Of a stretch of 18,325 bases of DNA, positions 1-6,008 are shown one piece after another. How positions within the stretch are numbered: the stretch's first letter is position 1; the number at the start of each line of letters is the position of its first letter. The notes beneath the pieces were generated by a model. That model saw only the letters and a program-made list of their open reading frames with translations, did not search any database and was not told the DNA's origin. This stretch comes from JAGVPT01 sp963843065. GTDB taxonomy: Bacteria; Bacteroidota; Ignavibacteria; UBA10030; UBA8401. Where the stretch lies: assembly GCA_963843065.1 (NCBI GenBank), contig CAWJKX010000186.1:1-18325 (forward strand), written 5' to 3'. Both the position numbers and the translations under genes were made by a program.

Positions 1-1549
1 TCTTACAGTCGAGACGGATCTCTACACGGCAGAGATTTCAACAAAGGGCGCCGTCATCAAAAGTTTCGAGTTGAAGAATTATAAAACATGGGACCAGCAC
101 ACGGTTCAGCTCGTCGAGAATGCTTCGGGCGGGGACTTTAGCCTTCTTTTTACTTCGACAGATGGCAAGCTGATCAACACGAAAAGCTTGTTCTTTGATG
201 CCGCTCTTCCCCCTTCGGGAAATATTCGTTTGACCGGAAACGAGGATTACTCCATTGATTTTATTCTCACGGCCGGGCCGGGCCGCGTGGTTAAAACACT
301 CCGCTTCAAGAATGATTCGTACGGGCTGGATGTCGGTGTGAAGCTGCTCGGCATGCAGGACATTATCGCCAATTATGAATACCAGGTAATTTGGGAAAAC
401 GGGATACGGTACGTTGAACGCAACAGCGTCGACGAATCGCGACAGGCGCAGGCGTTTTCGTACGCGGGAGGCGAGGTTGCCACGGTGGATGCCACAAAGC
501 CGGGCGAGAATCCGATCTCGAACACGAGCGGCCTGACAGAATGGGCGGCAACCCGCAATAAATACTTTGCCGTGGTGCTGATCTCGGACGATAAAAAAGC
601 AGATGGTGCATACCTTGAAGGACGGTGCGAAGCGGCTCCCAATCATGGGATCGTTGAACATTACTCCATTGGATTAAAACTTCCTTTTAAAAATACGGAT
701 GAAGAAGTATCACACTTCACTCTGTTTATCGGGCCCCTTGATTACGACATTATTAAAAGCTACGGCCACGATCTCAACCACATTATGAGTCTAGGCTGGT
801 CATGGATCAGGCCGATCACCGTTTATATTTTCATTCCGCTTTTTAATTTCTTGCGCATTTTCATTTCGAACTACGGCATCATCATTATCCTTTTCTCCAT
901 CATCGTCAAAGTAGCGCTCCATCCGCTGACACGGAGCAGTATGAAGTCGATGAAGAAAATGCAGGCGTTGCAACCGATGATGGAAGAAATTCGGGCGAAG
1001 TTCAAAGATGATCCGAACCAGATGAACATGCAGATCATGAAGCTCTATAAAGACTACGGCGTCAACCCTGCCGGCGGATGCTTGCCGATGCTGCTGCAGC
1101 TACCGATTCTGTATGCTCTTTATGCACTGTTTTCGAATTCAATCCAACTGCGGCAGGCAAACTTTGTCTGGTGGATAAAGGACCTATCGGTGCCGGATGT
1201 GATTGTTGATTTGCCGTTTACGCTCCCTCTCGTCGGCCTTCACAATATCAGCGGCCTCGCGTTGATGATGGGGATAACGATGTTTATTCAGCAAAAGATG
1301 ACGGTGAACGACCCGCGGCAAAAAGCAATGGTGTGGATGATGCCGGTCATGATGACGCTTCTTTTCAACAACCTTCCGTCCGGATTGAACTTGTATTATT
1401 TCGTATTCAACTTGCTCGCGATAGGACAACAAGTGTTTGTGAACAAGCAGCATGATAACACGCCGCTTCAGAAGGTCTCGGAAAAAAAGAGGTCGGGAGG
1501 AATCATGAACAGACTGGCAAAGAATTTACCGAAACCGCCGAGCAGGTAA
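1..1549 (+). CDS. yidC: Membrane protein insertase YidC (5'-truncated by window edge)
   Basis: YidC/Oxa1/Alb3 insertase, which inserts and folds inner-membrane proteins with or without SecYEG. The reading frame is open from base 2 without a start codon. Residues before the first in-frame TTG (base 71) continue the family's periplasmic domain (VETDLY, then TKGAVIKSFELKNYK), so the gene begins outside the window and TTG71 is not the start. About 250 residues of periplasmic beta-domain are followed by the conserved membrane core. The first core helix has IVKVALHPL, then an amphipathic SMKSMKKMQALQP segment and GGCLPMLLQLPILYALY, then two or three more helices and a basic tail rich in Lys and Pro. 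The groove residue that is Arg in E. coli YidC is Lys here, a substitution I associate with Bacteroidota-type YidC. It ends in front of a strong hairpin terminator. The identification is secure. Confidence 0.97.
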   Translation, partial: LTVETDLYTAEISTKGAVIKSFELKNYKTWDQHTVQLVENASGGDFSLLFTSTDGKLINTKSLFFDAALPPSGNIRLTGNEDYSIDFILTAGPGRVVKTLRFKNDSYGLDVGVKLLGMQDIIANYEYQVIWENGIRYVERNSVDESRQAQAFSYAGGEVATVDATKPGENPISNTSGLTEWAATRNKYFAVVLISDDKKADGAYLEGRCEAAPNHGIVEHYSIGLKLPFKNTDEEVSHFTLFIGPLDYDIIKSYGHDLNHIMSLGWSWIRPITVYIFIPLFNFLRIFISNYGIIIILFSIIVKVALHPLTRSSMKSMKKMQALQPMMEEIRAKFKDDPNQMNMQIMKLYKDYGVNPAGGCLPMLLQLPILYALYALFSNSIQLRQANFVWWIKDLSVPDVIVDLPFTLPLVGLHNISGLALMMGITMFIQQKMTVNDPRQKAMVWMMPVMMTLLFNNLPSGLNLYYFVFNLLAIGQQVFVNKQHDNTPLQKVSEKKRSGGIMNRLAKNLPKPPSR

Positions 1550-1586
1550 ACAGCATCGAGCACTGCCGTTTCGTATTTTGCAGTAA

Positions 1587-1629
1587 TATAAAAAGAGAGT
1601 TCATACTACACATGAACTCTCTTTTTATA
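1587..1629. terminator. Bidirectional intrinsic terminator between yidC and the duplicated membrane protein gene
   Basis: A perfect 18-bp inverted repeat (arms 1587-1604 and 1612-1629, arm tataaaaagagagttcat) encloses a 7-base loop. The stem is flanked by A-rich sequence on the left and T-rich sequence on the right, so each strand reads as stem plus U-tract. It lies 38 bases after the yidC stop and 26 bases from the stop of the opposing gene, so it can serve both convergent genes. Confidence 0.92.
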
Positions 1630-1654
1630 ATAGGAAAAAATTTCTCCCGCCTCG

Positions 1655-2422
1655 CTACACTGCCTTAGCTTCCTTCCGTTTTTGCATCTCTTCACCGATC
1701 CATCCGCCGACGAAGGAAAGAATAAAACCTCCGATGAGGCCGATAACAAGATACTGTATATCCAGCATCGCCCCAAAGCCGAAATAAATAAAAAGGAAAT
1801 TCAGAATAACGCCTAGCACACCCGCGAGCGCTGCTTCTTTAATCGTCACCCCGGGAGATTTATAGCCCACGATAATGCCTGCGATAATAAAGCTTGCACC
1901 AAGTGAAATCAATATGCCGGCAACGCCAAATCGTAATAACGCGAAAAGTCCGTACACAAAAATGTTGTTAAGAATAAATCCGATAACCGTTCCGGTGATG
2001 ACCCATGCCCATTCCAGACCGGCGATTGTCTTGGTTTTTGCCGCTCGTTGTTGAGAACCTTGCAGCTCTTCGCCGACCCAGCCACCGAGAAGCGCAAGAA
2101 AGAACGCAAGAAACGGGGCGGCGATCATCTGTCCCTCAGGAGGGGTGTAGTTGAAAACGTAATGGAGGATCGCCATTGTAATGATCATCGCGAACAGTCC
2201 GCCGATGGCGGGCTCTTTTAGCGTATATCCAGGAGACTTGTAGCCGATAATGATTCCCATGATGACGTAGGATAGAAGGCCGATGAAAAGAGGAATGTAG
2301 AACGAACTGAACGTATCGGACATGATTTGGAACAACAGCGTTGTCAGCACAACGCCGACGATCGTTCCGATACCGATCCACTTCCATTGCAAACCGGTAG
2401 TTTCCTGAGATTCCATTGCCAT
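1655..2422 (-). CDS. Polytopic membrane protein with an internal tandem duplication (function unknown)
   Basis: I do not recognise the family. The 255-residue product is very hydrophobic and built of two similar halves. LQW at residue 11 matches LEW at 136, GYKSPG at 60-65 recurs at 186-191, and GGWVGEELQ at 113-121 recurs as GGWIGEEMQ at 239-247. The last two pairs are offset by exactly 126 residues. Each half has about four predicted membrane segments with Gly-rich helices, so the halves should sit in the same orientation. A charged linker (about residues 119-135) joins them. The ATG at 2422 is preceded by AGGAG with a 6-base gap; a second in-frame ATG lies two codons in. It is probably monocistronic, with its own promoter (2443-2470) and a shared terminator (1587-1629). 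A small-molecule channel, carrier or membrane scaffold is possible, but nothing in the sequence decides this. Confidence 0.88.
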   Translation of the reverse strand: MAMESQETTGLQWKWIGIGTIVGVVLTTLLFQIMSDTFSSFYIPLFIGLLSYVIMGIIIGYKSPGYTLKEPAIGGLFAMIITMAILHYVFNYTPPEGQMIAAPFLAFFLALLGGWVGEELQGSQQRAAKTKTIAGLEWAWVITGTVIGFILNNIFVYGLFALLRFGVAGILISLGASFIIAGIIVGYKSPGVTIKEAALAGVLGVILNFLFIYFGFGAMLDIQYLVIGLIGGFILSFVGGWIGEEMQKRKEAKAV

Positions 2423-2442
2423 ACATGTCTCCTTAGCGCCGA

Positions 2443-2470
2443 ATTATAGTCAGATTGGGAAAAATATCAA
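2443..2470 (-). promoter_or_regulatory. Sigma-70-like promoter for the duplicated membrane protein gene
   Basis: On the minus strand, TTGATA (2470-2465) and TATAAT (2448-2443) are separated by 16 bases. The start codon lies 20 bases below the -10 box, with the AGGAG ribosome site in between. The -10 is a perfect consensus match. This is a sequence match only. Confidence 0.6.
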
Positions 2471-2534
2471 GCACATTTAAAAATATCGTTGATTGAAATT
2501 GTCAAAGTCAAGGTGATGAAAACTATGCAACCAC

Positions 2535-2610
2535 CTGTCGGACATCTTTTCGATTTGCTTTACCAAATATTTCAACACCTCTACGATTTTCCGGACAAGG
2601 TGTCCGACAG
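2535..2610. repeat. Inverted repeat of TGTCCGACAG half-sites
   Basis: CTGTCGGACA at 2535-2544 is the exact reverse complement of TGTCCGACAG at 2601-2610. A further partial copy, CGGACA at 2592-2597, forms a local 6-bp hairpin with TGTCCG at 2601-2606. So three half-sites lie within 76 bases. The element is downstream of the acyltransferase gene's stop and about 65 bases upstream of the -35 of the next gene. It could be an operator, a REP-like element or a weak transcript end. There is no T-tract, so an ordinary intrinsic terminator is unlikely. Confidence 0.55.
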
Positions 2611-2635
2611 CGACTGATAAAGCAGCCGGATTGAG

Positions 2636-3766
2636 TCACACCCGCAAAAACCATTTGCGCTTCCATAATATCCACGCGATAAGAAAAATGAACAACAAAT
2701 AACAGAGAGCAAAGATCAGGGAGGCATTAACGGGACTTGCAAGAGGAAGGAAGCAAGACTTGAAGATGGCTTCCTGCAAAGAAATTTCAGAACCGTCCGG
2801 CTGCTTGAGGGTGATCACAGAATCGTAAAGTTTTCCGAACCCTTCCGAAAAGACGTACACCGTAATTGCATTCATCCCAAAAATTATGAACGGTTTCGCC
2901 CAGCGCGAATATCCCTTGACGTCGATGAGCCAGTAAAACGTTGCAAAACAGACAAGCGCCCATCCCGCCATAAACACGCTGTACGACGACGTCCAGATGC
3001 TTTTGTTAATCGGCAGCCACATATCCAACGTTGCACCGGCGAGGAGAAGGATATTTCCTGCAACGAACATCCACGCTGTTTTTTCTTCCTTTGAATGTTG
3101 CGAGCAAAGGTAGCGCCCTGCCAAAACGCCGAAAATGGTTGTTGCTATCGCAGGAAGCGTGCTCACAATTCCTTCCGGATCCCATGTTTTCGTTTGCGAC
3201 CACATGTGTCCGGAGAGGAGCAGTGAATCGATGTAGGCTGAAAAATTTTTTCCTTTTTCTAAAACCCCAGCACCAATCCCGGGAACGGGGAGACACTTCA
3301 TAATCAGCCAGTACGAAATGAGGAATCCAGCCAGCCAGCATACCTGAACGCGAACACTTTTTGTATAAAGGACAAGAATCGACGCCGCGAAATAGCACAC
3401 TGCAATTCGTGGAAGAACCCCCATAATTCGAATTGTAGAAAGGTTGAAATAGGGAAATCCAGCAAGAAACAAACCGAGCCCAAAGATGATCAGCGAGCGC
3501 TTCGTAATTTGCAGAAGAAGAGTTTTTTTTGTATCGCCGCGTTCCTGCCGATGAGTAAGGGAAAGCGTTATTGCAACTCCGACAATCCAAAGAAAAAAAG
3601 GGAATATCCAGTCGGTGAATGTCCAGCCGTTCCAAGCCGAATGTTCCAACTGCGGGTAAATTGCGCCCCACGTTCCCGGGTTATTGACAAGTATCATTCC
3701 GGCAATCGTTGCGCCCCGGAAAGCGTCGAGAGAGACAAGCCGGTCGTGCTGTTGAATCGTTGCCAT
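2636..3766 (-). CDS. HGSNAT/DUF5009-family membrane acyltransferase (heparan-alpha-glucosaminide N-acetyltransferase-like)
   Basis: A 376-residue polytopic membrane protein related to the catalytic domain of lysosomal HGSNAT and bacterial NagX/DUF5009 proteins. Enzymes of this class move an acetyl group from cytoplasmic acetyl-CoA across the membrane to a sugar on the other side. The N-terminus has the family signature RLVSLDAFRG (residues 9-18), then a hydrophobic helix. EHSAWNG follows at 41-47, where His42 matches the His taken to be the active-site residue, and then TDWIFPFFLWIVG. About ten hydrophobic helices follow. A NAITVYVFSEGFGK segment near residue 297 is also typical. The gene starts 23 bases after the stop of the upstream GH13 gene on the same strand, so the two are probably co-transcribed. 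That pairing fits a role in modifying or importing sugars, but the real acceptor is unknown. A weak AAGG ribosome site sits 8 bases before the ATG. Confidence 0.9.
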   Translation of the reverse strand: MATIQQHDRLVSLDAFRGATIAGMILVNNPGTWGAIYPQLEHSAWNGWTFTDWIFPFFLWIVGVAITLSLTHRQERGDTKKTLLLQITKRSLIIFGLGLFLAGFPYFNLSTIRIMGVLPRIAVCYFAASILVLYTKSVRVQVCWLAGFLISYWLIMKCLPVPGIGAGVLEKGKNFSAYIDSLLLSGHMWSQTKTWDPEGIVSTLPAIATTIFGVLAGRYLCSQHSKEEKTAWMFVAGNILLLAGATLDMWLPINKSIWTSSYSVFMAGWALVCFATFYWLIDVKGYSRWAKPFIIFGMNAITVYVFSEGFGKLYDSVITLKQPDGSEISLQEAIFKSCFLPLASPVNASLIFALCYLLFIFLIAWILWKRKWFLRV

Positions 3767-3789
3767 AGCGCAGCCTTGTAATGAAGATT

Positions 3790-5190
3790 TTACTGTAACC
3801 GAAGAATGCGAAACCCCATCGCAGGGATTTTGATAGGAATTAATTTTGACGAAGACACGGCGGCCGTAATCGTTTTCTTCTTGAAAACATCGGTAAGAAT
3901 GATTTGGCCACCAGTAACAAGTCCAAGAGACGAAACGTCTATCGAACCATTGAAAGCCTTCCGGTTAAAGTTAAGGACTACGATAAATTTGCTTGCGCTG
4001 GAAATGCGCGCAAAGGCATACACATGCCGGCTGTTGGACGTAGAAAGCCGCAGCATCTCTCCATCGGAGAAAGCCGGTTCATTTTTTCGAAGGTTGAAGA
4101 GCTTCGCGTATAATTTTCGGAACCCACCTTCATCCTTCCAATCGATAGAGATCTTTTCAAACAGTTTGAGCTTCTTCGTGTTGCCGACTTCCTGTCCGTT
4201 ATACAACAATGGAATTCCCGGCAGCGTGTTGACTACAACGGCGGCAAGTTTTGCTCCCTTGATGCCGAATTTTTTCACGTCGGATGCGTCCCATGCATTT
4301 TCGTCGTGGTTCGAGCTGAAGCGCATGCGCAGAGAACCGTGCGGGTACGCCGATCTCTCGATGTCCAACACCGTATCAAGGGCAAGAGCAGATTTTTTTC
4401 CTTCTATTATGGGCGCAAGAACCTGATATGTATTCCAGCCGTATGATAAGTCGAACGCCTTGAGATGGTGCGGCGGATATGCCCCCTCTGCAAGCATCAT
4501 CACAGGTTTGATGCTGTCAAGAGCCGCACGTGCATCTTCCCAGAAGTCCGTCGGCACAAGTTCCGCAACGTCGCAGCGGAATCCGTCGACGCCGATATCG
4601 CGCACCCAATATTTCATCATCTCTATCATGTAGCGGCGCAAGCCTGGCTGTGCATAGTTGAGGGCGGCAACGTCGGTCCAATCTGGATTCGGTGATACAA
4701 TGGTGCCGGCGCTGTTTTTAGTAAACCAATCCGGATGTTCTTTGATGAGTTTGCTGTCCCAAGCCGTATGGTTTGCAACGAGGTCGATGATGATATGAAA
4801 ACCAAGCTTGTGCGCGCTGTTGACCAGGCGTTTGAAATCGTCGAGCGTTCCAAATTCGGGATTGATAGCGTAGTAATCTTGCACGGAGTACTGGCTGCCG
4901 AGAGTTCCTTTGCGGTGAAGAACGCCAACCGGGTGGATCGGCATGATCCACAAAATTGTAATACCAAGCTTCTTCAGCTCGGGAAGCCGCTTTTCAATCC
5001 CTGCAAAAGTTCCTGCCGGAGAGAATGACCGTGTGTAAACTTCATAAATGATTCCACGGCGGACCCAATCCTCGGAGTGCCGCGCCTGGTAGACGGAAAG
5101 ATTCCGTCCGCGTGTGGAATCAGATATCTGTGCATGGGGCAATGATGAAATGCCGATGAAAAGTAAAAAAACGATGACGAGCTTGTTCAT
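3790..5190 (-). CDS. Secreted GH13 alpha-amylase-family glycoside hydrolase
   Basis: A 466-residue GH13 enzyme, predicted to cleave alpha-glucosidic bonds in starch- or maltodextrin-like glucans outside the cytoplasm. A type I signal peptide (residues 1-20, cleavage after PHA) is followed by the TIM barrel. The conserved regions are DLVANH at 136-141, GFRCD at 203-207 (nucleophile Asp207), AEG at 234-236 (acid/base Glu235) and NHDE at 294-297 (transition-state Asp296). All catalytic residues are present. The C-terminal beta-domain (about 385-466) ends in AMGFRILRL, typical of these enzymes. No starch-binding module is visible, so substrate size and exact specificity (alpha-amylase, neopullulanase or alpha-glucosidase) are open. 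It is the first gene of a likely operon with the HGSNAT-like acyltransferase, driven by the promoter at 5223-5251. No clear Shine-Dalgarno precedes the ATG. Confidence 0.93.
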   Translation of the reverse strand: MNKLVIVFLLFIGISSLPHAQISDSTRGRNLSVYQARHSEDWVRRGIIYEVYTRSFSPAGTFAGIEKRLPELKKLGITILWIMPIHPVGVLHRKGTLGSQYSVQDYYAINPEFGTLDDFKRLVNSAHKLGFHIIIDLVANHTAWDSKLIKEHPDWFTKNSAGTIVSPNPDWTDVAALNYAQPGLRRYMIEMMKYWVRDIGVDGFRCDVAELVPTDFWEDARAALDSIKPVMMLAEGAYPPHHLKAFDLSYGWNTYQVLAPIIEGKKSALALDTVLDIERSAYPHGSLRMRFSSNHDENAWDASDVKKFGIKGAKLAAVVVNTLPGIPLLYNGQEVGNTKKLKLFEKISIDWKDEGGFRKLYAKLFNLRKNEPAFSDGEMLRLSTSNSRHVYAFARISSASKFIVVLNFNRKAFNGSIDVSSLGLVTGGQIILTDVFKKKTITAAVSSSKLIPIKIPAMGFRILRLQ

Positions 5191-5222
5191 GGTGAGATAT
5201 GGTCGAAGTAAATATCACTTGG

Positions 5223-5251
5223 AAAATACTGAAAGTACGTGTTTGAAGCAA
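5223..5251 (-). promoter_or_regulatory. Sigma-70-like promoter for the GH13/acyltransferase operon
   Basis: On the minus strand, TTGCTT (5251-5246) and TATTTT (5228-5223) are separated by 17 bases. The implied start point is near 5216, giving a leader of about 26 bases before the ATG at 5190. Confidence 0.45.
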
Positions 5252-5277
5252 CCTCAATGAGCCCGTCAGGAATTGCC

Positions 5278-5306
5278 TTGAAATTCTTTGCAGAAATTTC
5301 TACTTT
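5278..5306 (+). promoter_or_regulatory. Sigma-70-like promoter for the cytochrome-like lipoprotein gene
   Basis: TTGAAA (5278-5283), a 17-base gap, then TACTTT (5301-5306). Transcription would begin near 5313. That excludes the upstream GTG/ATG start candidates (5239, 5257) and supports the TTG at 5350. Confidence 0.4.
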
Positions 5307-5349
5307 GCAGAACTACAAAAGCATTAAGCACAAATTTCGGTATTTTAAT

Positions 5350-5781
5350 TTGGTTCGAATACCAGCGCTACTGTGTACTCTCCTTTTCAGCTTTGCAGCT
5401 TTTTCATGCAGTTCACGAGGCAAATCGAACTTATCAGGCGAAACCGTAGAACCGAAGCTATCTTCGATACAAAAGGAAATTTTTGATAAAAACTGCAATA
5501 CTCCCTCCTGTCATGGAAGCGGAAAAAAAGGGGACCTCAGCCTTATTTCCGGAAACTCTTTTGCACAATTGGTTGGTGTTCAGAGCACAGCCGACAGGAA
5601 AAATATTCCTCCATTCTTACGCGTGAAATGCGGAAGCCCGGACTCCAGCATTCTCTTCATTAAAATCATCGCGCCGGATACAAACCAAGGCGAAGTGATG
5701 CCGAAAGGAACCGATAAGCTCTCACAAAACAGCATCGATGCAATACGCCAATGGATTCTCAGAGGCGCCCCGAATAATTAA
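5350..5781 (+). CDS. Small c-type-cytochrome-like lipoprotein with a CX4CH site
   Basis: A predicted lipoprotein with a short cytochrome-c-like domain, probably anchored in the envelope and possibly in electron transfer. With the TTG start at 5350 the signal peptide has a normal length and ends in a lipobox-like AAFSC about 20 residues in. Earlier starts at GTG 5239 or ATG 5257 stay open but add an implausibly long leader and lie above the likely promoter. The start is uncertain because no ribosome site is visible. The mature part has IFDKNCNTPSCHGSG, a CX4CH motif rather than the usual CXXCH. It continues with GDLSL, a GSPDSSILFIKI segment, VMPKG (possible axial Met) and a closing IDAIRQWILRGA. 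This motif order matches a familiar family of CX4CH surface proteins in Bacteroidota and Myxococcota. Whether haem is attached is not proven by sequence. Confidence 0.75.
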   Translation: MVRIPALLCTLLFSFAAFSCSSRGKSNLSGETVEPKLSSIQKEIFDKNCNTPSCHGSGKKGDLSLISGNSFAQLVGVQSTADRKNIPPFLRVKCGSPDSSILFIKIIAPDTNQGEVMPKGTDKLSQNSIDAIRQWILRGAPNN

Positions 5782-5831
5782 GGCAGAAACCATCGTAAGG
5801 TTTTTCCTTGAGCTTAGACGATCGCGAAGAC

Positions 5832-5898
5832 ATGGTCCGGCTCGGTCAGATAACCTTCGGGTGGTTTGATGTGTTAACCGAGTCAACGCCGGTCCCAT
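5832..5898. other. Extended imperfect inverted repeat upstream of the typA promoter
   Basis: Nested complementary arms are ATGG/CCAT (5832-5835 with 5895-5898), CCGG/CCGG (5837-5840 with 5889-5892), CTCGGT/ACCGAG (5841-5846 with 5877-5882) and TAAC/GTTA (5851-5854 with 5873-5876). They enclose ACC-TTCG-GGT (5853-5862), a C(UUCG)G tetraloop. The last base overlaps the -35 box of the typA promoter. It could be the 3' end structure of the cytochrome-like gene, a small RNA or a protein-binding site. It matches no RNA family I know and does not fold as a tRNA. Confidence 0.4.
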
Positions 5899-5926
5899 TG
5901 GATTCAATCTATTTTTTTGCTATATT
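5898..5926 (+). promoter_or_regulatory. Sigma-70-like promoter for typA
   Basis: TTGGAT (5898-5903), a 17-base gap containing a T7 run, then TATATT (5921-5926). It would start transcripts near 5933, giving a leader of about 75 bases that contains the hairpin at 5956-5982. Confidence 0.6.
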
Positions 5927-5955
5927 ACTGCAGAAATTAAACGCTTCGAAAGCTT

Positions 5956-5988
5956 GTAGGGGCGACAATGAGTCGCCCCTACGGTTTT
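5956..5988 (+). terminator. Terminator-like hairpin in the typA leader
   Basis: A perfect 11-bp stem, GTAGGGGCGAC (5956-5966) with GTCGCCCCTAC (5972-5982), has a 5-base loop and is followed by GG and five T. In shape it is an intrinsic terminator, yet it lies between the likely typA promoter and the typA ATG (26 bases downstream). It may act as an attenuator. The GTAGGGGCGAC arm also resembles a short dispersed palindrome seen in many bacterial genomes, so it may be an inserted repeat. Confidence 0.55.
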
Positions 5989-6008
5989 TCACCGCCGTTG
6001 CCAATTCC

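Noticed and set aside
71..73. TTG at 71 as the start of yidC
   Set aside because: The same frame is open from base 2 and the residues before the TTG continue the YidC periplasmic domain; the gene is truncated by the window edge.
5832..5898. tRNA-like gene upstream of typA
   Set aside because: The arms form one nested hairpin, not a cloverleaf, and there is no GGTTCRA T-loop.
5808..6008. N-terminal extension of TypA from an upstream in-frame start
   Set aside because: It would cross the likely promoter and the leader hairpin, and TypA proteins begin at MLRREDIRNIA; the extension has no family similarity.
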